Under the pieces are notes generated by a model, which saw only the letters and a program-made list of their open reading frames with translations, was not told the DNA's origin and made no database searches. Shown here in pieces: positions 45,719 through 55,403 of a stretch of DNA of 64,000 nt. A program made the position numbers and the translations under genes. The stretch is from Lentibacillus siamensis (GTDB taxonomy: Bacteria; Bacillota; Bacilli; Bacillales; Amphibacillaceae). The stretch spans positions 558,001 through 622,000 of the forward strand of contig NZ_BAAADS010000001.1 of the NCBI RefSeq assembly GCF_039522605.1, read 5' to 3'. Within the stretch, counting starts at the first letter, position 1, and each line of letters opens with the position of its first letter.

Positions 45719-45761
45719 GTTTATAATCCCCTTTCATAACCTTGTGTACAATCATGTTCCG

Positions 45762-48239
45762 TTAATCAGAATAAATCTTATAATTATCAAAAACAGCTGT
45801 TCCGTTGCTGGTGCGGACTCCCGCTTTTCCATGTGTAAACGGAACGGTGCTATTGTCATCATAATCAATCAATGGGCGATTCATATCATCTAGGTACACT
45901 TTAATATTCGTACCGTTTACGACCACCTTCATATGGTATGTCTTGTTTAACTCGAGTGGTTCACTGGTAGCAACACCGGTGAGGTAGTTCCAACCATAAT
46001 TTTCTTTTCCAAGATAGACGCCGTTTGTTGTGATATAGGCGAAATATCCCTGATTAAAATGTTTAAAATTCCCAAGATGACTTCCGTCCGCCGGATTAGT
46101 CGACCGGAGAAGTATTCCGCTTTTAACACCGGAGTCTTTCATAACAATGTCGGTCTCGATTGTATAATCGGACCAGCTATCCTCACCTGTCAATACCTTT
46201 GCATAGTTGCCGCCAATACGATATTTTCCATTTTCAACTGATATATCACCCTCGTAACGCTTCCAGCCGTCATCGTTACCATCGTTAAAGTCGTGCGTAG
46301 TCGTCGGTACAGGAGCACTCTTTGTAAATGCCATTGATTTAAAGTCGTATTCGCCTTTCACAATTTCAACTTTAAGCTGCTGCACCCCTGCCTCAAGTGG
46401 AAGGTTTTTAACGGTGAAGGTTTTCCAATCATTCCACCCTCCAGTGTTGGGTACATCCACAACTCCTGTTAAATTCTGCGATCCGCTCCAAATTCTTATC
46501 TTGGCATCTTCAAATGTTGTCGCCACACGCAGATCGACATCATAGGTTCCGGCCTCTGCTACGTTAACTTTGTACTTCAACCACTCCCCTGTTTGATTCC
46601 ATCCGACATTATAGCCACCTTCAGGATTTAAGCGAATATCAACAGCACCATTACGGTACATACCGCCGATATTTTCATTGGTCTTGTCATGATAGCCGAC
46701 ACCTTCACCGCCCGACATGTAATGGACCGCTTCTATCGTACCCGGAACCGGTTTCGGTGTATCCCAGGCACCGCTTCCATTGACTTTATTACTAAATGCG
46801 GTATATCCAAACGATGCATTGGTATTCCTGTCAATATAACCGATTTTGCCGCCGTCCAAGTCTGCGTTCCGGGTTTGTTTTAACATGTCGTCAATAAAAA
46901 TTTTGAATTGCTTTCCGTCCTTTTTAACCCGGATGTTATGAAGGACATTGTAATCATAATCATCAGGCAAGGAAGTACTCTCCCACCCTTGTTTTTCACC
47001 GTTCACAACAAATTGTGTTTGCAAACGATGATTATTCTTGTTGATCAAAGCGACTCCATAATTCGCGTTATCCTGATATGCAAAAACAACACCATAACCA
47101 GGATTTCGTACTCTATCAGGCGGGTGTCCTTTTTCATCAGTAGTAAGCTGCAATAAATTAAATTCCGCGCTGAAGTTGGTCTCTGTAAAATTCTTCGTTA
47201 CCATGCCTTCCCATCTATTGTGGGGATTATGGTTTTGTTTTTCTTTTGATGTAAGGTTGGATATTTCTATATTCGACCACTTTTTCTCATCTCGGTTGGA
47301 AAAGTCACCACTGAAGGCCGGCATATCTGGATCCGGCTGCACACTGGATGTCGGACCGAGCACCTCCATTTTTTTACCGTTCCAGACCACCTTATCCAGG
47401 TTAAAGTGTCTTCCCGGATCTGCCTGACTGTGATAAACCATATAATAAGTGTCCAGATCAGGGCCAATAATCATGCTGTTATGTCCTGTACCATGTATCG
47501 GTCCTTCCGTATTAATCAAAATCGGATTTTCAGAGGACGGAAGAAAATTTGTAAGCGGACTTCCACTTGTTGAATAGTTCACTCTGTATCCCCTATTCCA
47601 GACGTGATTGCCGGTATAGGTCATATAATACAATCCATTCCGCTTAAGCAATGTAGCCCCCTCGGTCCAGCCGCCCATATAACTTCCGGTAGTGGTACCT
47701 TTCCCGATTGTATAGGGGTCGGTCATTGGATGAGAAACAATACCTGCGTCACTTGCATTGTAAAAATACCACTGGCCATCATCATCAATAAATACATGTC
47801 CGTCAATTGTATGACCAATATTCCCTGTTTTCACCTTAAACGGGCCAGTTGGGCTGGTACTTCTTAGTACATAGTGGCCATTTCCTCCGGGTGACGTATA
47901 CATGTAAAAGTAGCCGTTCCAATATACGACTTCAGGTGCGTATGCAGCTTTTGTAACGGGGTCGGTGGTACTGAGCCCTTCATAAGTCCAATCCACCAGA
48001 TTGTTCGAACTCCATACTTTAATACCGCTCTTGTCATCCACAGTGCTGACATACATATAATAAACACCGTTATGTTTCAGGATATAAGGATCCCCGGAAC
48101 CATAATAGACGCCGGTGTCCCATTTCCACTCATTTGGCAAAATAATTGGGTTTTCGTAGGCAGATGCCACCGTTGAAAAACCCAGTGTACATGCAGCGAC
48201 AATTAACGCAAAACACAATCCTTTCAGATAATAATTCAT
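45762..48239 (-). CDS. Secreted multidomain GH43 glycosidase
   Basis: An 825-residue exported enzyme. The ATG at 48239 has AAGGAGGTAAAA upstream and gives a clean signal peptide cut after about VASA. Domains: GH43 five-blade catalytic domain (about 35-325; general base Asp in YGSGDPYILK, DGHVFIDDDG, general acid Glu in GWTEGATLLK), a beta-sandwich (about 335-490), a CBM6-like module (about 510-645; YHDKTNENIGGMY, WNQTGEWLKY) and a final beta-sandwich (about 655-825). GH43 enzymes cut arabinosides, xylosides or galactans. It is the only exported hydrolase of the locus and should make the first cuts. Confidence 0.88.
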   Translation of the reverse strand: MNYYLKGLCFALIVAACTLGFSTVASAYENPIILPNEWKWDTGVYYGSGDPYILKHNGVYYMYVSTVDDKSGIKVWSSNNLVDWTYEGLSTTDPVTKAAYAPEVVYWNGYFYMYTSPGGNGHYVLRSTSPTGPFKVKTGNIGHTIDGHVFIDDDGQWYFYNASDAGIVSHPMTDPYTIGKGTTTGSYMGGWTEGATLLKRNGLYYMTYTGNHVWNRGYRVNYSTSGSPLTNFLPSSENPILINTEGPIHGTGHNSMIIGPDLDTYYMVYHSQADPGRHFNLDKVVWNGKKMEVLGPTSSVQPDPDMPAFSGDFSNRDEKKWSNIEISNLTSKEKQNHNPHNRWEGMVTKNFTETNFSAEFNLLQLTTDEKGHPPDRVRNPGYGVVFAYQDNANYGVALINKNNHRLQTQFVVNGEKQGWESTSLPDDYDYNVLHNIRVKKDGKQFKIFIDDMLKQTRNADLDGGKIGYIDRNTNASFGYTAFSNKVNGSGAWDTPKPVPGTIEAVHYMSGGEGVGYHDKTNENIGGMYRNGAVDIRLNPEGGYNVGWNQTGEWLKYKVNVAEAGTYDVDLRVATTFEDAKIRIWSGSQNLTGVVDVPNTGGWNDWKTFTVKNLPLEAGVQQLKVEIVKGEYDFKSMAFTKSAPVPTTTHDFNDGNDDGWKRYEGDISVENGKYRIGGNYAKVLTGEDSWSDYTIETDIVMKDSGVKSGILLRSTNPADGSHLGNFKHFNQGYFAYITTNGVYLGKENYGWNYLTGVATSEPLELNKTYHMKVVVNGTNIKVYLDDMNRPLIDYDDNSTVPFTHGKAGVRTSNGTAVFDNYKIYSD

Positions 48240-48300
48240 TTTTACCTCCTTCACAGTTTCTTTTCCCAGCATGCTTTTGCTAAAAGTATCCAAGAGTAAA

Positions 48301-48942
48301 CTAAACTTCTATCTCTTCCTCCTCCATTGCACGATCTAGCTTCAAAAACACCCGGTGCGCACTATAATAAAGGAAAAAACTAATCAAACTCGCACAGTAA
48401 AACAGTAAACTACCCGGCAAAAACCGGAATAGGAAATATGACAGGAAAAGACCGCCGATCATAAGAAGGGTAGTCGGTAATTGTGAAATTCCAACCAAAA
48501 AAGCATTTTTGATGTAACCTTTCAAACTGGGCGATTCAAAGTGGACAAACACCGGAAAGATGTAGGCAGCCGTCAATAAATAGGCTGCACATACCGCCAC
48601 TACCAAGATTAGTAGAACAATATTTCCTACTCCTTCATAGTTTAATACGAACCTGACATCAACATATAAAACAAATCCAATCACGAAGAAAAACAGACCG
48701 AGAATATTCGATTGAATAAAGTCTTTCCGGTAATATTTCCAGAAGGTTTTCAAAACCGGAAAATCCGTTTCACCCATCACCCATTTCCTGACGATGGAAA
48801 AAAGCGCGACCGTCGCCGGGGCTGCCCCTAAAACAACAAGCCCCAACAACGTAAAACCAATCCATAACAGATTAGCTATCGCAAGTTTCATCACCCACTC
48901 GCACGCCTGATTTACACGCGTCATAACCCCACCAAACTCCAA
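48301..48942 (-). CDS. DUF624 membrane protein (YesL-like)
   Basis: A 213-residue protein with about five to six membrane segments, resembling the YesL family found in many Bacillus and Paenibacillus carbohydrate loci. Its role is unknown. The open frame extends to 49059, but that part runs into an inverted-repeat element. The TTG at 48942 follows GGAGGTGGAGG and gives an N-terminus (LEFGGVMTRVNQACEWVMKL) like other family members; the ATG at 48924 is an alternative. Confidence 0.75.
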   Translation of the reverse strand: MEFGGVMTRVNQACEWVMKLAIANLLWIGFTLLGLVVLGAAPATVALFSIVRKWVMGETDFPVLKTFWKYYRKDFIQSNILGLFFFVIGFVLYVDVRFVLNYEGVGNIVLLILVVAVCAAYLLTAAYIFPVFVHFESPSLKGYIKNAFLVGISQLPTTLLMIGGLFLSYFLFRFLPGSLLFYCASLISFFLYYSAHRVFLKLDRAMEEEEIEV

Positions 48943-48997
48943 ACCTCCACCTCCCAGAGTAGTAAAGTAAAAGGCCAAAACTGGAACATATCGAAAA

Positions 48998-49110
48998 CCG
49001 CTCCGGAAATATACTTCGCTTTCCGCGGGCGGCTGGTGAGCCTCCTCGTGCATACGCACTTCGGTGTCTCACCTATGCCTTTCCTCCCGCTGGAGTCTAC
49101 GTATATTTCC
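48998..49110. repeat. 106-bp inverted-repeat interspersed element
   Basis: Ends GGAAATATAC (49005) and GTATATTTCC (49101) are perfect inverted repeats, with further pairing CCGCGGG/CCCGC inside. I recall very similar sequences scattered in many Bacillaceae genomes. A 26-bp half copy lies at 30155. It separates the GH2 and DUF624 genes. Confidence 0.75.
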
Positions 49111-49144
49111 TACGCTAAATTGTCCCAGCCCTTGGAACTTAAAA

Positions 49145-50908
49145 TCAGCTATTAATCTCACGGATTTTTCCAAGACTGATCTTTGGCTTCCTGTCTTCCG
49201 TCAGCAACCCATTGATCTCCTGTTGAACATCCGTAATTTGTGTATAACAATAGCCCGAGACATACGCACAATCTTTAATCGCCTGTGTAATAGATTGATA
49301 GCGCTGCAAAAACGCTTCTTCCGTAGCGACCTGATTACCGTATCCCCAGCCTTCTTCTCCCTGGAACGCAATCCCGCCATACTCGCTGATGATAATGGGC
49401 TGACCTTGATAGTGATAACCACTGGCCATTGCAAACTTATGATGATTGTGCGTTCTTTCATTATGAATAATCTTTTCTTTGTCCGCATACCTTTCCGCAA
49501 AAACTTCCCCAAACTCTTCATAATCATGTAACGCAAGAATATCGGAAACCGTATGCTCCCAACCGTCATTGACAATGACCGGACGCATCGAGTCAAGCGA
49601 TTTTGTCAAATAGTAGATTCCCTCGGTAAACCGCTGCTGCTTTTCATCCGTGAAAATGTTTTTAACGCCCCATGACTCATTGAAAGGTACCCATGTAATA
49701 ATTGACGGATGATTATAGTTTTGCTGGACGATATCAATCCATTCTTTTGTAAAGTTATCGACTGCCTCCTGAGAAAATTCGTAAGTTGCTGCAGCTTCGG
49801 ACCAAACGAGCAATCCTTTTTTGTCACACCAATACAGAAAACGCGGATCTTCAATTTTCTGGTGCTTGCGAACACCGTTAAAGCCCATCTCCATTGTTTT
49901 TTCGATATCCTCGATCATCGCCTCATCCGATGGCGGCGTTAACATCGAATCCGGCCAATACCCCTGGTCAAGAATTAACTTCTGATAGATTGGAGAATTA
50001 TTCAACAACACCTGTCCATTCTCAATCGATACTTTTCGCATCCCGAAATAAGATTCCACCTGGTCAACTACAGATTCTCCATCATAAAGGGTAAATGTGA
50101 CATCATATAAATTAGGATGATTCGGATGCCAGAGTTTCACTTTCCATTCACCAATTCCGCTTGCGATATTCATTTTCGTTTCCATTGATGAACGGTCAAC
50201 AGTTTGACTAAATGATTTCACCGGTTTCCCGTCAAACTGAATATCAGTTTGTACGCGGAGATTGCTGTAAGTTGCGGAATCAGCAAATTGATACTCAAAT
50301 AAAACAGAGCTAGTATCGATATCCGGCGTCATTTTCACAGATTCCAAATGATGTTCATTTACAAATTCCAGCCAAACCGTCTGCCATATACCGGTTGTTT
50401 GTACATACCAACACCCGAAATTCTCGGATATCCAGCGCTGTTTGCCCCGAGGCTGGTAACAACTGTTGCTGTCTTCAACTTTGACAACGAGTTCGTGATG
50501 ACCGGAATGATTCAAGTAATCTGTTACATCAAAAGCAAACTTGGTATAACCGCCTTGATGGCTTCCGACAAACTGGCCGTCAACCCATACTTTTGTCACA
50601 TAATCAGATGCATTGAAGTGCAAGAGGGCTCTTTTACCGGTTCCCTCTTCCGGAATTTCTAAAGAACGGCGGTACCAAATATAAGGATGAAAGGTTTCCT
50701 CGCCAATTCCGCTCGCTTTCGTTTCATACGTGAACGGCACCATAATTTCACTGTCAAAATCATGTTTTTTATACCATTGCTCTCTTTCGCCAATATTCGC
50801 GTCGTCAAAATTAAAATCCCATTTTCCATTAAGATTGATCCAATCTTTTCGTTCAAATTGCGGTCGTGGATAATGCGTAGGTATGGTTTGATCTGTTTGC
50901 ACAATCAT
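49145..50908 (-). CDS. GH2 glycosidase, cytoplasmic
   Basis: A 587-residue GH2 enzyme without a signal peptide. N-terminal sugar-binding jelly roll (about 15-185; FHPYIWYRRSLEIP, WVDGQFVGSHQGGYT), immunoglobulin-like domain (190-290), then TIM barrel with acid/base Glu411 in WVPFNESWG and nucleophile Glu509 in IISEYGG. Members of this short type are beta-galactosidases, beta-glucuronidases or alpha-L-arabinopyranosidases. It should cut imported oligosaccharides before or after desulfation. A GTG at 50902 has better spacing from AAGGAG than the ATG at 50908. Confidence 0.87.
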   Translation of the reverse strand: MIVQTDQTIPTHYPRPQFERKDWINLNGKWDFNFDDANIGEREQWYKKHDFDSEIMVPFTYETKASGIGEETFHPYIWYRRSLEIPEEGTGKRALLHFNASDYVTKVWVDGQFVGSHQGGYTKFAFDVTDYLNHSGHHELVVKVEDSNSCYQPRGKQRWISENFGCWYVQTTGIWQTVWLEFVNEHHLESVKMTPDIDTSSVLFEYQFADSATYSNLRVQTDIQFDGKPVKSFSQTVDRSSMETKMNIASGIGEWKVKLWHPNHPNLYDVTFTLYDGESVVDQVESYFGMRKVSIENGQVLLNNSPIYQKLILDQGYWPDSMLTPPSDEAMIEDIEKTMEMGFNGVRKHQKIEDPRFLYWCDKKGLLVWSEAAATYEFSQEAVDNFTKEWIDIVQQNYNHPSIITWVPFNESWGVKNIFTDEKQQRFTEGIYYLTKSLDSMRPVIVNDGWEHTVSDILALHDYEEFGEVFAERYADKEKIIHNERTHNHHKFAMASGYHYQGQPIIISEYGGIAFQGEEGWGYGNQVATEEAFLQRYQSITQAIKDCAYVSGYCYTQITDVQQEINGLLTEDRKPKISLGKIREINS

Positions 50909-50949
50909 AACTCCTTTTTTAATGTATTTTTCGATGCGTTGATAAGGTT

Positions 50950-51864
50950 TTATCCTTTAACCCCTGTAAAACTGATTCCTTTAACAATCTGCTTCTCAAA
51001 GAAAAAGAAGGCAATAATTACAGGAATCGAAGCCACCGCATTCACTGTCATCGGTAAGACATAATCCTGCGAGTAATTCGAATTAAATGTTGGAATCCCA
51101 ATCGGAAGTGTGTACAACTCTTCTGAAAAGATAGCCAGATATGGCCACAAAAAGTTATTCCATGAACCGATAAACGTGAAAATCGCAATCGCCGCCATTG
51201 CCGGTTTTGCCAGCGGCAGCACGATATTATAGTAAATCCTGAATAGTGAACAACCGTCAATTTTCGCGCTGTCAATGACTTCTTTTGGAACGCCGTCAAA
51301 AAAGCTCTTAAGAATGACGACACCAAGAGGCGAAGCAATTCCCGGAAGAATTAAGCCAATATAGGAATCAAGCATACTTAAGTCTTTCACTATCTGGTAC
51401 AACGGAATAATAGTTGCTTCACCCGGTACCATTAGTCCCGCAAGAAAAAATACAAAGATAAACTTCTTGTAACTGAACTTAATTTGCGAAATAGCAAAAG
51501 CGGCCATTGACGTGACAACCAACGTGATGATAGTCGTAATAATACCGACAACCAAGCTGTTTACCAGCCACCTTAGCACAGCCGTATCCATCACAACATG
51601 CACGTAATTTTCAAATGTATACGGCGGTGCAAACCATTCCAGTACACCGCTGATGGCTGCTCCCTGTTCCTTAAGTGAGACGAAAAACATCCATATAAGC
51701 GGAACCAGGAACAAGACTGCCGTGATAAAAGGAAGCACATTACGTAAAACCTTCCCTCTTTTAAACTTGCTCTTTTTCGGCTGAGGAGGTGGCTGATTCT
51801 GACGAGGCTGATCCGGAACCTGACTTGGTTGAACCTCACGTTTTGGCAATGTATTGGTTTCCAT
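50950..51864 (-). CDS. ABC sugar permease (MalG-type), operon 2
   Basis: A 304-residue CUT1 permease with an unusual 35-residue Pro/Gln-rich cytoplasmic N-terminus (DQPRQNQPPPQPKKSK) before the first membrane segment. The EAA loop is DSAKIDGCSLFRIYYNIVLP. It lies two bases after the other permease gene. AGGGGGTGATATAAGG sets the start. Confidence 0.88.
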   Translation of the reverse strand: METNTLPKREVQPSQVPDQPRQNQPPPQPKKSKFKRGKVLRNVLPFITAVLFLVPLIWMFFVSLKEQGAAISGVLEWFAPPYTFENYVHVVMDTAVLRWLVNSLVVGIITTIITLVVTSMAAFAISQIKFSYKKFIFVFFLAGLMVPGEATIIPLYQIVKDLSMLDSYIGLILPGIASPLGVVILKSFFDGVPKEVIDSAKIDGCSLFRIYYNIVLPLAKPAMAAIAIFTFIGSWNNFLWPYLAIFSEELYTLPIGIPTFNSNYSQDYVLPMTVNAVASIPVIIAFFFFEKQIVKGISFTGVKG

Positions 51865-51866
51865 CC

Positions 51867-52748
51867 TTATATCACCCCCTGATCATCAGACTGGCTTTTC
51901 AATTGAATTAAAGACAGGATTAGTAGGATGAAAAATAATGCGTAAGACATTGTCGCCGCATAGCCAAGATTGAATTTCTCAAAACCTGCCTGATAAATAT
52001 ATTGGATAAGCGGCCTGGTGGTTGTACCAGGTCCCCCTCCAGTAATCAACAGAATTTGGGCAAATACCTTGTAGGAAGCAAGTATTTGCAGCAACAAGAT
52101 CACTCTGCCAATTGGGATCAGCTGAGGGAACGTAATATACCGGAATTTTTGCCAGGCAGTCGCCCCGTCAATATCAGCAGACTCATATAAAAAATCCGGG
52201 ATATCCTGTAACGCTGCCAGGAACAAAATCATGTTAAATCCAACCGTCCACCATAAGGTCACACCAACGATGGAGACCCATGCGAGAGTTGGTTCCGCCA
52301 GCCAAAAGAATTCTTTTTGAATACCAAACATATGAAGAAAAGAATTCAAAAAACCCGTATATGGCTGCAGGAAAAAAATTGCGATATAAGAAATGACCGA
52401 TACAGATAATATCGAGGGCAGAAAATATGCACCCCTGTAAAATCCCCGCAATTTCGTTTTAGTATTAGCCATCAAGGCAAGTACCAATGCCAATATAATC
52501 ATCGTTGGCGTTGATAAAATCGTAAACAACGTTGTATTCCAAAGGGAACTCCAAAAATCGGGATCCTGAAACATCTTGATATAGTTTTCCAATCCTACAA
52601 ATTCCATTTTCTGAATAATGGACCAATCGTAAAAGCTCATTTGCAAACCCTTGAAGATTGGATAGACCGTAAACATCACATAAATAATAAAAAACGGGAG
52701 TAAAAAGGGAATCGCTTTAACATTCCCTGACATTGCTTTACCCTTCAT
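51867..52748 (-). CDS. ABC sugar permease (MalF-type), operon 2
   Basis: A 293-residue CUT1 permease with six membrane segments and EAA loop ESADIDGATAWQKFRYITFP. GGAGGTGG precedes the ATG at 52748. It forms the channel with the following permease; the ATPase must come from elsewhere. Confidence 0.9.
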   Translation of the reverse strand: MKGKAMSGNVKAIPFLLPFFIIYVMFTVYPIFKGLQMSFYDWSIIQKMEFVGLENYIKMFQDPDFWSSLWNTTLFTILSTPTMIILALVLALMANTKTKLRGFYRGAYFLPSILSVSVISYIAIFFLQPYTGFLNSFLHMFGIQKEFFWLAEPTLAWVSIVGVTLWWTVGFNMILFLAALQDIPDFLYESADIDGATAWQKFRYITFPQLIPIGRVILLLQILASYKVFAQILLITGGGPGTTTRPLIQYIYQAGFEKFNLGYAATMSYALFFILLILSLIQLKSQSDDQGVI

Positions 52749-52772
52749 CTGCCGTCCACCTCCACCTGTAAA

Positions 52773-54068
52773 TTATTCATCCGGCGTTAACAACGAGTTT
52801 TGTAATAACTCTTTAATTTCCTGTTCCGCTGTTTTAAATGCCTTTTCTGCAGATTTGCTGCCATTAAGGACCGTGTCCAAGTTCCTTGTAAGTATTGTTT
52901 CAATTGTCCCATTGGCGACCGATGGTTTCTGAAAAGCAACATGATCGGCAATTTGAACATATTGACTTCTGTACGGCAGTTCCTGAAAGGCCTCTTTTTC
53001 ATAAACCGTCTGTTTTGCCGGTATATGCCCCGCCTCTGCCCAGATTTGTCCATTTTCAGCTACAAAACTTGCAAAAGTAAATGCTGCCTTCCGTTTTTCC
53101 TTATCTACGTTTTCGTTTTTCGGCAAAAACAACGTATGTGAGTTACCAAAGACAGCCTTTTCCCCGAAAATTGCCGGAACCGGAACAACACCAAATTCCA
53201 GGTCATCCGTTCCTTCCCAAATTCCTGTCGACCAGACACCTGTAATTAGCGTCGCCGCCTTCCCGCTTTGGAATGTACGATAAAAATCTGTAATATGCAG
53301 CGGTATGACCTTATGTTTGTAATACAAATCTTTCATGTAATTTGCCGCTTTTACCGCTTTGTCCATTTCCAAGTCTACCGAGCTCAGATCATCAGACAAT
53401 ACACCGTCTGCACCAAGCTGATGATAAAACGACCACCATAACCGGTACGGATCTATCCCTGTTGTTGCAAATGAAAAAGGTGCAATATCTTGAGGCAGTT
53501 CTTTTTTCAGCTTGTTTAAAAAGTTGACAAATCCCTCAGGAGTCTCTTCAATGATCGGTTTACCCTGGTCATTCAACAAGCCGGCTTTCCTTAAGTATTC
53601 TTTGTTGTAGTAAAAAGCAATTGGATGGGTATCAATCGGAATTGCGTAGTGTTTACCATTAATAACAGATGCGTCTAAAATATTCTGATTGAACTTATCC
53701 CATTGAAGGCCTTGTTTTTGCGCATCAGGATTAAGGCTGCTGACAACCCCAAGTTCAATCAACTGCGGCAGCCTGGAAATGTGTGAAACTGCGACATCAG
53801 GTGCCTTCCCGGCCGCAATACCTGTTACCAATTTCGTATAGTAATCATCAAATGGTAATTGAATATAGTTCACGTGTATATCAGGATGCGTATTGTTGAA
53901 TTTCTGAACAATTTCTTTCATGAATTCGGCGTCACCCCCGCCAAATAATGTCCAATAGTCAAGTTTTATCTTGTCACTGTCTGTGGAACTCATAGCCAGA
54001 TTAGAACACCCGGATATAAAGACCAGTAATAAAAGCAAAAGCACCATGGAACAACTCTTTTTCTTCAC
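52773..54068 (-). CDS. ABC sugar-binding lipoprotein, operon 2
   Basis: A 431-residue CUT1 binding protein. The GTG at 54068 is favoured by AAAAGGAGG ten bases upstream; the frame starts earlier at 54119 without such support. Lipobox LVFISGCSN gives the lipidated Cys. DYWTLFGGGDAEFMKEIVQ and AAGKAPDVAVSHISRLPQL are typical family 1 features. First gene of the sulfated-glycan operon, it should capture sulfated oligosaccharides. A cre site lies upstream. Confidence 0.88.
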   Translation of the reverse strand: MKKKSCSMVLLLLLLVFISGCSNLAMSSTDSDKIKLDYWTLFGGGDAEFMKEIVQKFNNTHPDIHVNYIQLPFDDYYTKLVTGIAAGKAPDVAVSHISRLPQLIELGVVSSLNPDAQKQGLQWDKFNQNILDASVINGKHYAIPIDTHPIAFYYNKEYLRKAGLLNDQGKPIIEETPEGFVNFLNKLKKELPQDIAPFSFATTGIDPYRLWWSFYHQLGADGVLSDDLSSVDLEMDKAVKAANYMKDLYYKHKVIPLHITDFYRTFQSGKAATLITGVWSTGIWEGTDDLEFGVVPVPAIFGEKAVFGNSHTLFLPKNENVDKEKRKAAFTFASFVAENGQIWAEAGHIPAKQTVYEKEAFQELPYRSQYVQIADHVAFQKPSVANGTIETILTRNLDTVLNGSKSAEKAFKTAEQEIKELLQNSLLTPDE

Positions 54069-54141
54069 CCGCTTCACTCCTCCTTTTCCAAAATTAAAAA
54101 TAGAATGCATTGTACTCAACTTCCAGCTGCTCTACAAAACT

Positions 54142-54227
54142 TTAGAAAACTTGGTTGTCACCAAGCCTTTAGGTGACAGCCATAGTTGCACTTATGCAGT
54201 AAGAAAGTTTTATACTTTCTTATCTGC
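54142..54227 (+). repeat. Two-hairpin interspersed element, copy E
   Basis: Matches copies A-D; both hairpins are recognisable, hairpin 2 ending TATCTGC. It sits 74 bases upstream of the binding-protein start, between that gene and the cre site, on the opposite strand. Confidence 0.88.
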
Positions 54228-54337
54228 TGAAATATACGATTCACATTTTTATACACGCACCCCCTTCTTTAAATCGCAGCATGTTGTCCATTTATTACAA
54301 TATATTTGTATAAAACATAAAAGTTGTATTAAATATA

Positions 54338-54351
54338 CGATAACGCTTTCA
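54338..54351. promoter_or_regulatory. cre site before the sulfated-glycan operon
   Basis: On the minus strand TGAAAGCGTTATCG matches 13 of 14 consensus positions. It is about 270 bases from the binding-protein start, because repeat copy E lies between them. Confidence 0.5.
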
Positions 54352-54468
54352 TATTTCTACGTCAATTATTTTTTTGAAAAAATGAAAGTTTTTAAAATAC
54401 AATAAAAGCTCATTCAATGCATCCTATTTGCATCGAATGAGCCTTGAAAATTTTTCTGTTGTGTATCG

Positions 54469-55389
54469 TTACGAATAAATAAGCCGCATGAGAATATCCT
54501 GGTCATGATCCCCGAATCCCCGGCCAAACAGGTTGATACCACCGATGTTGGCCGCATCCGGCGTTACACCAATTTTAAATAAAACCGACTTGTTTCCTCC
54601 AATGTTAATGTCATGTAAGGTAACATCCGACACTTTCACATCGTCAAGAAAGCTGCCTTTATCATTGACCTTCCAAGTCTTTAGCAGCCCGTACTGCGTG
54701 TGTTTATCTGGAACCCACTGCGGATTCAATTTCCCCCTTCTGTCTCCAAAATCACCCGGACACGTCCATGTACACACTTCATGCCCATTAATCCATATGC
54801 TAATATCCGACGGCCAATCATGGTCATAATTAGGAGCTTCCGAGCAGAGCTCCAATGAAAATTGAATGGACTCCAGCTCTGCATCAGCCGGAACAAATAA
54901 CGGAAACCGATATTCAACATAGCCCTTTCTGAACCAGACCAATTGTGCAGACATACGATCCGGATGATAGAAAAGAGAAGGTTCATCCTCAGGCTTCATG
55001 ATACCGTGCGGGTTAATCAGCCCGCATGTCGGATGAATAACCGAGTCTATGTAATGTCCGACAGGCATTTCGATTTGATAGGAATTCTTTGGATCATTAT
55101 ATCCAGTACCCGAATTCAATTGCATATGGATATCATCAAAATTTCTCGTACAAACCTTCATTGTTCCTCTTGACGCGGGTTGTAACTCTGTAGAGATGAT
55201 CCCTGATTTTTCAAGCACCTTTATGTTAGAAGCAATAGTCGAAACAGGCAATCCAAGCTTTTCCGACAATTCAAGAACGTTCATTTTTTTGTAGTTTAAT
55301 AATTTCAGGATATTTATCCTAACTTCCGAAGACAAAGCGTGCGCTACCTTTTTTAATACATCTGATTCATCAATCGACAACTCCAACAT
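54469..55389 (-). CDS. ArsR-type HTH regulator with large C-terminal sensor domain
   Basis: A 306-residue protein. The first 85 residues form an ArsR-like winged helix (HALSSEVRINILKLLNYKKM, LGLPVSTIASNIKVLEKSGI). The remaining 220 residues are a predicted beta-rich domain of no named family (YRFPLFVPADAELESIQFSL, SIWINGHEVCTW), looking more like a carbohydrate-binding sandwich than a metal site. It lies beside the sulfated-glycan operon and diverges from the FGE gene, so it probably controls one or both. Confidence 0.75.
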   Translation of the reverse strand: MLELSIDESDVLKKVAHALSSEVRINILKLLNYKKMNVLELSEKLGLPVSTIASNIKVLEKSGIISTELQPASRGTMKVCTRNFDDIHMQLNSGTGYNDPKNSYQIEMPVGHYIDSVIHPTCGLINPHGIMKPEDEPSLFYHPDRMSAQLVWFRKGYVEYRFPLFVPADAELESIQFSLELCSEAPNYDHDWPSDISIWINGHEVCTWTCPGDFGDRRGKLNPQWVPDKHTQYGLLKTWKVNDKGSFLDDVKVSDVTLHDINIGGNKSVLFKIGVTPDAANIGGINLFGRGFGDHDQDILMRLIYS

Positions 55390-55403
55390 AACGTGACCCC
55401 CAG

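Noticed and set aside
48943..49059. N-terminal extension of the DUF624 gene
   Set aside because: Its first part lies in the 106-bp inverted-repeat element and it lacks likeness to the family; a TTG with a good ribosome site lies downstream.
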